Shown: positions 1 to 10,875, counted from the first letter of the stretch. The stretch is 64,000 bases of DNA from Paenirhizobium cremeum (GCF_022884085.1 NZ_JAGGCS010000001.1:62001-126000), one strand, 5' to 3'. Numbers and translations are program-made. The notes: a model not told the origin generated them from the sequence alone.

Positions 1-983
1 TTGTCGCCGTCTTCCTGGTTGAAGCCGAGCAGGTTCCAGCTTTGCACCATATGCGGCGGCAGCGGCGCCGTGACCTTCAGCCGCCCGCCGGAGGGGTGCG
101 GAATGTCGATATGGCGGGCATGCAGGTGCAGCCGCTTCTGGACACCACCGGGAAAATCCCAGTTGGGATCGTCGATGAAGTATTTGGGGTCGCCGATGAT
201 CGGGTGGCCGATATGCAGCGCATGCACACGCAACTGGTGGGTACGTCCCGTATAGGGCTCCATTTCCAGCCAGGCGAGCCGCTGTGCGGCGGTGTCGATC
301 ACCCGGTAGAAGGAAACGGCGTGATCCGCCCCCTCCTCGCCATGCTTGGCGACCCGCATGCGGTCTCCATCCGGCGTCTGTTCCTTGACGAGCCATGTGG
401 AAATCTTGTCCTCATGCTTGCGCGGCACGCCCTTCACCAGCGACCAGTAGGTTTTCTTGGTGTCGCGTTCGCGGAAGGCCGCCGTCAGCTTCTGCGCCGC
501 ACCGCGGGTGCGCGCAACAACGAGAACGCCGGAGGTATCCCGGTCGAGACGGTGCACCAGGCGCGGTTTTTCGCCCTTCTTGCTGGTCCAGGCGTCGAGC
601 ATCTTGTCGATGTGCCGCGAGACGCCGGAACCGCCCTGCACCGCAAGACCCGCCGGCTTGTTCAGCACGAACACCTTGTCGTCCTCATGCAGCAACATGC
701 GCGCCAGCAATTCGCCGTCCTCGGCATGCCTGAGATCATGCCCGGCGATCGGACCGGTCTTTGCGCCCTTGGCATCGACGTCGAGCGGCGGAATGCGCAC
801 CACCTGCCCCGGCTGCACGCGGCTGTCGCTCTTGACCCGGCCACCATCCACCCGGATCTGCCCGGAGCGCAGGAGCTTCTGCAGGGCGCCGAATCCGAGC
901 CCGGGAAAATGCACCTTGAACCAGCGGTCGACCCGCATGCCCGCCTCGTCGGCGTCCACGGTGATGTGTTCGATGCCTGCCAT
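1..983 (-). CDS. RluA-family 23S rRNA pseudouridine synthase (partial)
   Basis: The reverse strand from an ATG at 983 reads open to the window edge, giving about 327 codons with the 3' end missing. An N-terminal S4-like RNA-binding segment (about residues 10-80, with a QKLLRSGQIRV stretch) is followed by the catalytic domain. That domain carries the RluA signature HRLDRDTSG, whose Asp is the catalytic residue, and a GRTHQLRVH motif. Such enzymes isomerise uridines in 23S rRNA in the cytoplasm; RluC and RluD are the nearest well-known types, but which one this is cannot be settled here. The gene lies 109 bp downstream of crcB on the same strand and may share its transcript. Confidence 0.93.
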   Translation of the reverse strand, partial: MAGIEHITVDADEAGMRVDRWFKVHFPGLGFGALQKLLRSGQIRVDGGRVKSDSRVQPGQVVRIPPLDVDAKGAKTGPIAGHDLRHAEDGELLARMLLHEDDKVFVLNKPAGLAVQGGSGVSRHIDKMLDAWTSKKGEKPRLVHRLDRDTSGVLVVARTRGAAQKLTAAFRERDTKKTYWSLVKGVPRKHEDKISTWLVKEQTPDGDRMRVAKHGEEGADHAVSFYRVIDTAAQRLAWLEMEPYTGRTHQLRVHALHIGHPIIGDPKYFIDDPNWDFPGGVQKRLHLHARHIDIPHPSGGRLKVTAPLPPHMVQSWNLLGFNQEDGD

Positions 984-1092
984 TGAGTATGTCTTCCGGT
1001 GGTTCTGGCGTCTGATGCGCGACTGTCGTTCTCGAAAGCGCTTTAGAGCATTTCGATTGAAGATGGAAACAGGAAAACCGGAACCGGCCCCG

Positions 1093-1470
1093 TTAGAGCA
1101 TGGAGCGCATCAGGAACATGCCGGCAACCGTCGCCGCCAGGGAGACAACGACGCTTGCGACAAGATAGACCAGGGAACTGACGGCAGCCCCCCGTTCGAA
1201 GAGCGACACGGCATCGAGGGCAAAGGCGGAAAAGGTGGTGAAACCGCCGAGAAAACCGGTAATCAGCAGCAGCCGGAGATCGGTGGAGGCTCCGAAGCGC
1301 GCAACGATCAGTTCCGCCAGCACCCCGATGCCGAAAGAGCCGACCACATTGACCGTCAGCGTTCCCCACGGGAAAGAGGGCCCGAGCAGCCTCAGCGCCC
1401 CGACCCCCACGAGATAACGGCAAACGGAACCGACGGCGCCACCGGCAGCCACGAGCAGGATTTGCATCAT
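1093..1470 (-). CDS. crcB: CrcB/Fluc fluoride exporter
   Basis: This 125-residue protein has four predicted hydrophobic helices and the family features: GGAVGSVCRY near the N-terminus, a TLTVNVVGSF stretch and the central GFLGGFTTFSAF motif that lines the fluoride pore. CrcB/Fluc proteins form dual-topology dimers in the inner membrane and let fluoride leave the cell. Length and motifs are complete. Two ATG codons lie in tandem at the start. No fluoride riboswitch is recognisable in the 58 bp upstream. The downstream neighbour is the RluA-family gene, a pairing I recall from other rhizobia. Confidence 0.95.
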   Translation of the reverse strand: MMQILLVAAGGAVGSVCRYLVGVGALRLLGPSFPWGTLTVNVVGSFGIGVLAELIVARFGASTDLRLLLITGFLGGFTTFSAFALDAVSLFERGAAVSSLVYLVASVVVSLAATVAGMFLMRSML

Positions 1471-1528
1471 GACTGTGTCTTAGCCTCCGGCCGGCCCGGC
1501 GTCCAGTCCCCGGCCGGCGACCCGGCGC

Positions 1529-2065
1529 TTACGCCCTGGCAGCGGCCAGGAACTCGCCGGTAAAGGCCTGCAATGCTGCCCAGTCGGTAAACTCGTGAAT
1601 CTGCCGGGTATCGGTCGGCGCGCCCTCGCGCTCAGCGAGGCGCTTAGCCATCCAACGCTTGAAGAAGTCGTATTCGGTGTAGCGCAGCGCGCCCGCCGCA
1701 TGGTGCACCATGCCCGGCACCCAACCGGTCTCAGCCATCAGCGCATCCGGGAAATGCATCGCCTCCTCGCGCTCCTCCTCGAATTCGCTGCGGATGAACA
1801 GCGAGACGGAGACGAACGCGCTCGGCACGCTCTTCAGCCAGTCTTTCTCGCGTCGGACGAAATCGACGAACGGCGCCGGATACCGCCCCCCATGGATCGG
1901 GGCGCAGAGGATCGCCGCCTGCGGATGATCGACGCCGAATTCCGCGCCCGTCACCACGTTGAACAGCACGGCCCGATCGCCGCCCTTCTCGATCTGCGCG
2001 GCAATGGTCTCGGCGATCTTGCGCGACTGGCCCTCGATGCTGACGTAGCCGACCAGGATAATCAT
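1529..2065 (-). CDS. Flavodoxin-domain protein (HemG-like)
   Basis: The 178-residue product starts with a beta strand and an FMN phosphate-binding loop of flavodoxin type (GYVSIEGQSRKIAE) and continues with a typical flavodoxin alpha/beta fold, including an API-HGGRYP segment. It resembles the HemG class, menaquinone-dependent protoporphyrinogen IX dehydrogenase, which oxidises protoporphyrinogen in haem synthesis. Alphaproteobacteria often use other enzymes for that step, so the substrate is uncertain. The ATG at 2065 is preceded by a GGAGGGGAG-like ribosome site within about 12 bases. It is a single gene, 58 bp upstream of crcB on the same strand. Confidence 0.8.
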   Translation of the reverse strand: MIILVGYVSIEGQSRKIAETIAAQIEKGGDRAVLFNVVTGAEFGVDHPQAAILCAPIHGGRYPAPFVDFVRREKDWLKSVPSAFVSVSLFIRSEFEEEREEAMHFPDALMAETGWVPGMVHHAAGALRYTEYDFFKRWMAKRLAEREGAPTDTRQIHEFTDWAALQAFTGEFLAAARA

Positions 2066-2388
2066 GTCTCACTCCCCTCCCTTTGAAATCCATGGCGAAC
2101 CCGAGATGAGGATAGGGATGTTATCCGTCAAAATGATTACGCCAATTTTCGAATTCTGTCGAAAAATGACAGATTGCGATGCAATTGCAAGCGCCGCCTG
2201 ACCGACGCGTCAAGACATCGCGCCGCCTTTCGATGTCGTCGCTGGCCCACCGTACAATAGCGATTTCTTGCATATCCGATAAAGCAGGGGCTTTAGGCGG
2301 CATTTTAATAGAAACGCCTCGTTTTATTTAAAGAAGAAACTACGAGATACGGATATTATCATACGCTAAACGAGTTTTGGTGAACGAT
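2066..2388. other. Intergenic stretch without a supported gene
   Basis: These 323 bp separate the flavodoxin gene and the small forward gene at 2389, so they should hold two divergent promoters. The right half (about 2290-2380) is AT-rich. A 60-codon reverse ORF (2121-2303) has no family resemblance or ribosome site and I do not accept it. No convincing -35/-10 pair or structured RNA could be picked out by eye. Confidence 0.5.
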
Positions 2389-2664
2389 ATGACCCAGGTT
2401 GTTACAGTTTCGGCAAATACAGCCGCATATGCCATGGAAGCAATAAAGCCGCCGCAAAGGGTTGCTCGCAGCACCTATGTCGAGGACTATGCTCGCCAGG
2501 TGGCGGAGCAGGCCGAGAATACCAATGACTTCGCCCTGCGTGCACTTGCCAATATTGCACAGCCCCCCGCACTGGCGCTGTTTTTCCTGACGGCGGGCGA
2601 GCGCCGGATCGAGCAGGCATCGCTCAAGGAGACGATCGAGGCCTATATGAGTTCGGCCGCCTGA
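2389..2664 (+). CDS. Small hypothetical protein, 91 aa
   Basis: I do not recognise a family. The product is 91 residues from the ATG at 2389 (GTG at 2380 and TTG at 2377 are alternatives in frame). It is soluble, with no signal peptide or membrane segment, and is mostly helical in appearance: a Val/Ala-rich start, a middle with YVEDYARQVAEQAEN and a C-terminal helix ending ETIEAYMSSAA. Reality is supported by codon use like the neighbours and by a strong forward terminator 36 bp after the stop. It stands alone between an AT-rich intergenic region and the convergent copper genes. Confidence 0.65.
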   Translation: MTQVVTVSANTAAYAMEAIKPPQRVARSTYVEDYARQVAEQAENTNDFALRALANIAQPPALALFFLTAGERRIEQASLKETIEAYMSSAA

Positions 2665-2699
2665 GCGAAATCGCCACCGGACACAGGCTTTGCATGTCG

Positions 2700-2735
2700 A
2701 AGGCCGCGCCCGTTACGGGGACGCGGCCTTGTTTT
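2700..2735 (+). terminator. Rho-independent terminator of the 91-aa gene
   Basis: A 9-bp stem AAGGCCGCG/CGCGGCCTT encloses an inner CCCG-TTA-CGGG hairpin and is followed by GTTTT. On the reverse strand there is no T tract after the stem, so it acts for the forward gene. Confidence 0.8.
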
Positions 2736-2751
2736 AAGCGGACCCGCCGGC

Positions 2752-3762
2752 TTACTTGCCCTTGGCCGGACCAACCGGAAGCACGATATCGACGGTTCCT
2801 GCCTTCTCGAAGGTCAGCTTGACCGGCACGCTACCGCCCTCGACAAAGGGTTGCTTTACTTCGAAGAACATCATGTGCAGCCCGCCGGGCTTCAGTTCGA
2901 CGGTCTGGCCGGCCGGAACCGGAATGCCGTCATTCAGCTGGCGCATCTTCATCACATCGTTGACCATCGCCATCTCGTGCAATTCGACGCGGCCTGCGAC
3001 CGGCGATTCTGCGGAGATCAGCCGGTCATCGCCGGAACCGCCGTTCTTGATAGTGACGAACCCGCCGCCGACCGGCTGACCGGGCAGCATGACCTTGGTG
3101 AAGGCTGACGACAGCTCGATATCGCCGACCTTCACGACCTCCATAGTGCCAGGATTGGCGCCGGCCATGCCGGAACCGTCCATTGCGCCATGTCCCTGCA
3201 TATGACCCTGCATGTCGTGGCCTGCCATGCCCGGCATGGCATCGTCGCCGGCGGCGATCTTGAGCACCGGTGCCGGGCTTTTCAGCGAATGCGGGTCGAC
3301 GCCGGGTCCGGCGATCTCGTCCCAGGCGACCTTGCCGTCCTTGCCGCACAGTTGAACCACCTTGAATGGAAGCCCGCTGCCGGCCTCGACGCCGCTCACC
3401 TTGCCGCGGATCGCGAAGGTGTCATAAAACTCGTCAGGCAGTTCCCCGCCCTTCCAGCGGATTTCGAGCGGCCCGGAAGAAACCTTCTTGCCGTGATCGT
3501 CGTAGGTCTTCTGGTAGTCGCCCGTGACGACATCCAGCTGCCAGCCCGGCTTCGGCTGCGGCTTGGCAAAGACGAAACCCTCCGGCAGCTTGACCTGCAC
3601 CTCGTTGGTCGCCTTGCCGTCGCAGCCGTGCGGAATCTGCAAGACGGCGACGACATAGGATTCCGGCTTCACCGGCTCGTTGGCAAACGTGGCATGCGCG
3701 AAGGCCCCGCCTGCATGGAGAGTTGCGAGAGCGGCAGCGCCGAGCGAAAACAGTTTTTTCAT
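2752..3762 (-). CDS. DUF1775 (YcnI-like)-PCuAC copper chaperone fusion
   Basis: The chosen start is the ATG at 3762, followed by a signal peptide (MKKLFSLGAAALATLHAGGA), rather than upstream codons. Cleavage after AFA would leave a mature N-terminal His (HATF), the residue that binds copper in YcnI-type DUF1775 domains. That domain spans about residues 23-170. A Met/His/Gly-rich linker (about 172-205) follows. The C-terminal PCuAC (DUF461) domain, about 205-330, carries the Cu(I) site H262-x10-M273-x22-H296-x-M298. Both parts are periplasmic; PCuAC proteins deliver copper to cytochrome oxidase. The upstream DUF2946 gene on the same strand supports a copper role. The exact recipient is not known from sequence. 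Confidence 0.9.
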   Translation of the reverse strand: MKKLFSLGAAALATLHAGGAFAHATFANEPVKPESYVVAVLQIPHGCDGKATNEVQVKLPEGFVFAKPQPKPGWQLDVVTGDYQKTYDDHGKKVSSGPLEIRWKGGELPDEFYDTFAIRGKVSGVEAGSGLPFKVVQLCGKDGKVAWDEIAGPGVDPHSLKSPAPVLKIAAGDDAMPGMAGHDMQGHMQGHGAMDGSGMAGANPGTMEVVKVGDIELSSAFTKVMLPGQPVGGGFVTIKNGGSGDDRLISAESPVAGRVELHEMAMVNDVMKMRQLNDGIPVPAGQTVELKPGGLHMMFFEVKQPFVEGGSVPVKLTFEKAGTVDIVLPVGPAKGK

Positions 3763-3857
3763 GTCTGGTCTCCTGACCGGCGCGCCCATTCATCCTTCGG
3801 GCTGAGGCCGGCTATGTGCCTGTGACGGCGTGGGGTTTGTCGTTGAAAGCGATGCGA

Positions 3858-4229
3858 TCAGGAGACGACGGGAGGTGCGCGCGAGCGTGGTCGCTCGACC
3901 GCCTGCTGGACGAGATGAGCGACTTCGGGCTTCTGCGCGTTGTAAAGGCTCGGAAAGCTGGAAAGCAGCCAGGCGCCGGCTTCGGGCTGCGGCAGCAGCG
4001 TCGACCCGGCCAGCACACAGGCTTCGCAATAAAGCGTCGCCGAAGGATGTTTGATCGCCGAATCGCTCAAGCAGATGTCGGCATAAGTGCCATCGGGCAG
4101 AACGAGCGCGGCGGTCTCGATGGCAGCCGCCATCACCTGCGGCGGCTTGTGGGCGAGACCAAGCGACAGGATAGCGATCGCGCACAGCATGCGCGTCAGC
4201 AATGTCGCTCTCCACATCCCCTTTGTCAT
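3858..4229 (-). CDS. DUF2946-type protein, probable copper-linked
   Basis: This 123-residue protein starts at the ATG at 4229. A hydrophobic N-terminal segment (LCAIAILSLGLA) could be a signal or membrane anchor. The remainder has LPDGTYADICLSD and a CEAC pair (CxxC), the pattern of DUF2946-like proteins that sit beside copper import or resistance genes. It is the upstream member of a two-gene unit, 95 bp from the DUF1775-PCuAC fusion. The CxxC pair could bind metal, but that is inference. An in-frame extension upstream to about 4406 has no ribosome site and is not used. Confidence 0.7.
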   Translation of the reverse strand: MTKGMWRATLLTRMLCAIAILSLGLAHKPPQVMAAAIETAALVLPDGTYADICLSDSAIKHPSATLYCEACVLAGSTLLPQPEAGAWLLSSFPSLYNAQKPEVAHLVQQAVERPRSRAPPVVS

Positions 4230-4396
4230 GGCCCTACCGCTCCTCGGCGTCCTGATTAGCCGGAATCGCCTACCAAGGCAAAACCGAAATTCCTGTGCGA
4301 CAATTGGAACCCGAAACGCCCCGCTGAAGTTTGTCCTGAACCAAACATCTTTGAGAAAACGGCGAGGTTTCCCGTCGAAATGGAAGGAGAACAGCC

Positions 4397-4579
4397 ATGC
4401 CGGCAAAATCCCAGGCCCAGCAGCGTGCAGCCGGTGCCGCTCTTGCCGCCAAGCGCGGCGAAATGCCGAAGGGCAAGCTCAAGGGCGCGTCCCGCGAAAT
4501 GTTTAAGTCGATGACCGAAAAGGAGTTGGAAGACTTCGCCAGCACAAAGCACAAGAACCTTCCGGAGCACAAAGACTGA
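4397..4579 (+). CDS. DUF3008 small basic protein
   Basis: The product is 60 residues, starting MPAKSQAQQRAAG and containing KGASREMFKSMTEKELEDFA, which matches the short DUF3008 family common in rhizobia. The AAGGAG ribosome site about 8 bases before the ATG fits. The protein is Lys-rich and soluble, with no known function. It is a lone forward gene between the copper unit and the glycine riboswitch. Confidence 0.85.
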   Translation: MPAKSQAQQRAAGAALAAKRGEMPKGKLKGASREMFKSMTEKELEDFASTKHKNLPEHKD

Positions 4580-4689
4580 CCGACGCAGCATCGGGTCATC
4601 CCCGAAACGAGTTGCGGCGCGACAAAAATTTGACTGAGAACGACACTGGCCTCTTGCCAAGCGACCCGTGTCCCCGATAATGCAGAACT

Positions 4690-4850
4690 ACCTTGTAGGG
4701 AGAAACCGGTTCGATCCGGTGCCGAAGGAGCAACCGCCCCGGAAACTCTCAGGCCAAAGGACCACAAGGTCTCGACTGAACTCTGGAGAGAGCCCACCCG
4801 CAAGGGGGCGCGCCGAAGGGATAACAATCTCAGGCAAAAGGACAGAGGGG
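4690..4850 (+). ncRNA. Tandem glycine riboswitch
   Basis: Two glycine aptamers sit head to tail before gcvT. Aptamer 1 is closed by a 7-bp P1 (4690-4696 ACCTTGT with 4764-4770 ACAAGGT) and holds GCCGAAGGAGCAA and CTCAGGCCAAAGGAC. Aptamer 2 is closed by CTCTG (4781-4785) with CAGAG (4843-4847) and holds GCCGAAGGGATAACA and CTCAGGCAAAAGGAC. These conserved cores define the class. In the known family, glycine binding turns on the cleavage genes that follow. A TTGACT at 4630-4635 could be the -35 of the promoter. Small hairpins at 4862-4875 and 4888-4901, next to the gcvT ribosome site, are candidates for the expression platform. Confidence 0.97.
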
Positions 4851-4917
4851 GCTCATGAACCGGCACAACCGTGCCATGATCTGAGCCGGCGCGTCAGCGC
4901 CCAGAATGGAGGCCTTC

Positions 4918-6069
4918 TTGGATCCGTCCCAGCCCCACAACTTGCCCCTCAAGCGGACGCCGCTTTTCGATCTTCATGTCGAGCTTGGAGCCCGCATGGT
5001 GCCGTTCGCCGGCTATGAGATGCCGGTGCAGTATCCGGCCGGCGTGCTGAAGGAACATCTTTACACCCGTAGCCAGTGCGGCCTGTTCGACGTCTCCCAC
5101 ATGGGCCAGGTTCTGGTTCGCGCCAGATCCGGACGTTACGAGGACGCGGCGCTCGCGTTGGAACGCCTGGTTCCCGTCGACATCCTCGGGCTCAAGCCGG
5201 GGCGTCAGCGCTACGGCTTCTTCACCGACGAGAAGGGCGGAATCCTCGACGACCTGATGATTACCAACCGCGGCGACCATCTGCTGGTCGTCGTCAACGC
5301 CGCCTGCAAGGATCAGGACGTGGCCCATATGCGCGCCGGTCTCGCCGACATATGCGACGTCACCCTGCTCGACGACCGGGCGCTGCTTGCGCTCCAGGGG
5401 CCCAAGGCCGAAAAGGTGATCGCCGAGCTCTGGGCCGGCATCGTCCAGATGAAGTTCATGGATGTGCGCGACCTTTCGCTCCATGACGTCGACTGCATCG
5501 TCTCGCGCTCCGGCTATTCCGGCGAGGACGGCTTCGAAATCTCCGTTCCGGCCGATAGGGCCGTGGAGATCGCCAAGGCGCTGATCGACCACCCCGAATG
5601 CGAACCGATCGGGCTTGGCGCCCGCGACAGCCTCCGGCTGGAAGCCGGTCTTTGTCTTTATGGCAACGACATCGACACCACCACGTCGCCCGTCGAGGCT
5701 GGCCTCGAATGGGCGATACAGAAGACCCGCCGCAAGGGCGGTGAGCGCGAAGGCGGCTTCCCCGGCGCCTCCCGCATTCTCGCCGAACTCGAAAACGGCA
5801 CGGCCCGCCGCCGCGTCGGCCTGAAGCCGCAGGGCAAGGCCCCGGTCCGCCCGCCGTCAGATCTCTTCTCCGATTCCGAAGGCAAGAACCGCATCGGCCA
5901 CGTGACCTCCGGCGGCTTCGGCCCCAGCGTCGAAAGCCCGGTCGCCATGGGCTACGTGCCGGCGGAACTCGCCGAACCGGGCGCCGAACTCTTCGCCGAG
6001 GTGCGCGGCAAGTACCTGCCTGTCACCGTCGCGGCACTTCCCTTCATCACCCCGACCTACAAACGCTGA
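4918..6069 (+). CDS. gcvT: Aminomethyltransferase, glycine cleavage T protein
   Basis: GcvT moves the methylene group of glycine from the lipoyl arm of GcvH to tetrahydrofolate and releases ammonia. The product (383 residues) has the folate-binding fold with [18 protein letters not shown] near the start, [11 protein letters not shown], and [11 protein letters not shown] in the middle. I prefer a TTG start at 4918: a GGAGG site lies five bases upstream, while the in-frame ATG at 4906 overlaps that site and has no ribosome site of its own. It is the first gene of gcvTHP under the glycine riboswitch. Alternative start: 4906, giving 387 residues. Confidence 0.95.
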   Translation: MDPSQPHNLPLKRTPLFDLHVELGARMVPFAGYEMPVQYPAGVLKEHLYTRSQCGLFDVSHMGQVLVRARSGRYEDAALALERLVPVDILGLKPGRQRYGFFTDEKGGILDDLMITNRGDHLLVVVNAACKDQDVAHMRAGLADICDVTLLDDRALLALQGPKAEKVIAELWAGIVQMKFMDVRDLSLHDVDCIVSRSGYSGEDGFEISVPADRAVEIAKALIDHPECEPIGLGARDSLRLEAGLCLYGNDIDTTTSPVEAGLEWAIQKTRRKGGEREGGFPGASRILAELENGTARRRVGLKPQGKAPVRPPSDLFSDSEGKNRIGHVTSGGFGPSVESPVAMGYVPAELAEPGAELFAEVRGKYLPVTVAALPFITPTYKR

Positions 6070-6091
6070 CCCCTCCCTGGAGAGAGAACCA

Positions 6092-6450
6092 ATGCTGAAA
6101 TTCACCGCAGAACACGAATGGCTGAAGATCGAGGGCGATGTAGCGACGGTGGGCATCACCCGCCATGCCGCCGAACAGCTCGGCGACCTCGTCTTCGTCG
6201 AGCTTCCCGAGGTCGGCGCAACCTTCGACAAGAACGGCGAAGCTGCCACCGTCGAGAGCGTGAAGGCTGCGTCCGAGGTCTATTGTCCGCTTGACGGCGA
6301 AGTGACCGAAATCAACCAGGCGATCGTCGACGACCCGTCGCTCGTCAACTCCGATCCGGAAGGGGCTGCCTGGTTCTTCAAGCTGAAGCTCAAGAACGTC
6401 TCGGATGCCGATGCCCTGCTTGATGAAGCCGCCTACAAAGAGCTGATCGC

Positions 6451-6454
<4 letters not shown>
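6092..6454 (+). CDS. gcvH: Glycine cleavage system H protein
   Basis: This 120-residue lipoyl carrier shuttles the aminomethyl intermediate between GcvP, GcvT and the L protein. The lipoylated lysine lies in [15 protein letters not shown]; the segment [14 protein letters not shown] is typical. A GGAGAGAG ribosome site precedes the ATG, 22 bp after gcvT. The stop overlaps the gcvP start (ATGA at 6451-6454), so translation of gcvP is probably coupled. The complete family length is present. Confidence 0.97.
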
Positions 6455-9315
<2,861 letters not shown>

Positions 9316-9331
9316 CAAAAACCATCAGGGA

Positions 9332-9355
9332 GGGCGCGGTTCCTGCCGCGCCCTT
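9332..9355 (+). terminator. Probable gcv operon terminator
   Basis: An 8-bp stem GGGCGCGG/CCGCGCCC with a 6-base loop lies 17 bp after the gcvP stop. The T tract is short (TT only), so termination may be partial. Confidence 0.55.
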
Positions 9356-9368
9356 CGCCGTCTCAAAA

Positions 9369-9461
9369 CGTCATTCCTGTGCTCGTCACAGGAATCCAGC
9401 CAGCCCAAGTCCCTGGGCTGAAGGAACTCGCGAACCACTGGACGCCGGTCGGGTGATGACG
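9369..9461. repeat. Palindromic mosaic repeat (REP-like), 93 bp
   Basis: The element is bounded by CGTCAT (9369-9374) and its complement ATGACG (9456-9461). Inside lie a 9-bp stem ATTCCTGTG/CACAGGAAT with a CTCGT loop (9373-9395) and a 7-bp stem CAGCCCA/TGGGCTG (9401-9420). The hairpin resembles short intergenic repeats I recall from rhizobial and Brucella-like chromosomes. Only one copy was noticed in this window. Confidence 0.6.
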
Positions 9462-9591
9462 GAGCAAGACCCGTCCCGTTTCGATACACGCGCCAGCCAT
9501 TCCGAGCGGATCGCTAACCCTGCCCCTTCAACCTTTGCTAAACCGCACCTTGTAGAACCATCCCATCCGAATTTTCGAGGTTGGACGAGCA

Positions 9592-9918
9592 ATGGGCATT
9601 TCGGCAGTTCTGAATATCGCAGCCTCAGGCCTGCAGGCGAATACCAGGCGCCTTGCCGCCACTGCCAACAATGTCGCAAATGCCGCGACCCCCGGCTACA
9701 ATCGCCTCGAAACCAGCCTCACCAGCCAGCCTTATGGCGGCGTCTCGGCAAGCGTCTCCCCATCGAACAGCACGACCTTCGACGACGCCTCCAATGTCGA
9801 CCTCGGCTCCGAACTCATCGACATGAAGACCGCCGAAATCGGCTACAAGGCCAACGCCGCAGTCTTCGAAACCGGCGCCGACCTCTGGGATGTGTTGATG
9901 AGCATCAAGAAGGATTGA
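9592..9918 (+). CDS. Orphan flagellar basal-body rod-like protein
   Basis: The 108-residue product begins with the flagellar rod/hook N-terminal signature (ISAVLNIAASGLQANTRR followed by ATANNVANAATPGYNR). It ends with a short helical segment, DLGSELIDMKTAEIGYKANA, like the C-terminal helix of FlgB/FlgC-type rod proteins. It resembles a minimal FlgC and lacks most of the central part of a rod protein (FlgC is usually about 135-140 residues). No other flagellar gene is in the window; neighbours are gcvP and the convergent prmB. It may be a chromosomal relic or a specialised rod component. Confidence 0.75.
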   Translation: MGISAVLNIAASGLQANTRRLAATANNVANAATPGYNRLETSLTSQPYGGVSASVSPSNSTTFDDASNVDLGSELIDMKTAEIGYKANAAVFETGADLWDVLMSIKKD

Positions 9919-9945
9919 GGTTCGCGTCGCCCCTTCTCTCGGGCC

Positions 9946-10875
9946 TTAGACCAACCCCTCGACACCCAGCGCTTCCGCCGTGATCCAGAACACCGCATCC
10001 TGGGACTCGGCCGTTTCCAGCCAGACGAATTCCAGATGCGGGAATTCCTCCTCGAGGATTTCGCGGCCCGAACCGATCTCGCAGATCATTCCGCCGCCCG
10101 GATTGAGGTGATCCGCGGCCTCGTTGAGAATTCTCCTGACGAGCTCGAGACCGTCCTCCCCACCGTCATGGGCCATCGCCGGTTCGGCGAGGAACTCCGC
10201 CGGATAGCCCTCCATCGCGGCATGATCCACATAGGGCGGGTTGGTGATGATGAGGTCGTACTTGCGTCCGACAAGCGGCTCGAACAGATCGCCCTCGAAC
10301 AGGCTTACCTGATCCTCGACCTCATGTTCCCTGAGATTAAGCTTGGCGACATCAAGCGCATCGGCCGAAAGATCGACCGCATCGACCGCCGCGTTCGGCA
10401 GGAATTTGGCGGCGAGGACCGCAAGGCAACCCGAACCCGTGCAGATATCGACGGCGCTCTCCACCGCCATCGGATCGGGCAAAAAGGACGAGCCCTGCGG
10501 ATTGAGGTATTCGGAAAACAGGATTTCCCCGATATGCGAGCGCGGCACGATCACCCGTTCGTCAACATGGAACCGCACGCCCTGGATATAGGCGCGGCCG
10601 GTGAGATAGGACGAAGGCTTTCGGGTCGTGACGCGCGCCTCGATCCTGTCTGCAAGAAGCCGCCGTTCCGAAGGCAGAAGTCGAGAGTCGAGGAACGGAT
10701 CGAGCGCATCGATCGGTAGCTCTAGAGAATCGAGCAACAGGAAGGCCGCATCGTCGCCCGCAGTCGTCGTGCCGTGACCGTAGCTCAGGTTCGCCGCGTT
10801 GAAGCGGGAAATCGCATAACGCCAGTAGTCGCGCAGCGTTACGAGTTCACCGGTAATGTCGTCCAGCTTCGCCAT
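9946..10875 (-). CDS. prmB: Ribosomal protein uL3 N5-glutamine methyltransferase
   Basis: PrmB/HemK-type enzymes methylate a glutamine side chain using S-adenosylmethionine; PrmB acts on ribosomal protein L3. The product (309 residues from the ATG at 10875) has a helical N-terminal substrate domain and a Rossmann methyltransferase domain. The latter holds DICTGSGCLAVLAAK (SAM loop) and the catalytic ITNPPYVD motif. The N-terminal MAKLDDITGELVTLRDYWRYA is PrmB-like rather than PrmC-like. A longer in-frame start near 11070 is not used because no ribosome site supports it and the extension is unlike the family. Confidence 0.92.
   Translation of the reverse strand: MAKLDDITGELVTLRDYWRYAISRFNAANLSYGHGTTTAGDDAAFLLLDSLELPIDALDPFLDSRLLPSERRLLADRIEARVTTRKPSSYLTGRAYIQGVRFHVDERVIVPRSHIGEILFSEYLNPQGSSFLPDPMAVESAVDICTGSGCLAVLAAKFLPNAAVDAVDLSADALDVAKLNLREHEVEDQVSLFEGDLFEPLVGRKYDLIITNPPYVDHAAMEGYPAEFLAEPAMAHDGGEDGLELVRRILNEAADHLNPGGGMICEIGSGREILEEEFPHLEFVWLETAESQDAVFWITAEALGVEGLV

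Noticed and set aside
1471..1528. Possible fluoride riboswitch before crcB
   Set aside because: The conserved core of the fluoride class is not visible and the gap is only 58 bp.
42..1563. Long forward ORFs at 42-986 and 457-1563
   Set aside because: They lie opposite the RluA-family and crcB genes, which have clear motifs; their own translations are rich in Arg, Pro and His and match no family.
2121..2303. 60-codon reverse ORF between the flavodoxin and the 91-aa gene
   Set aside because: No ribosome site, no family and an odd composition; treated as chance.
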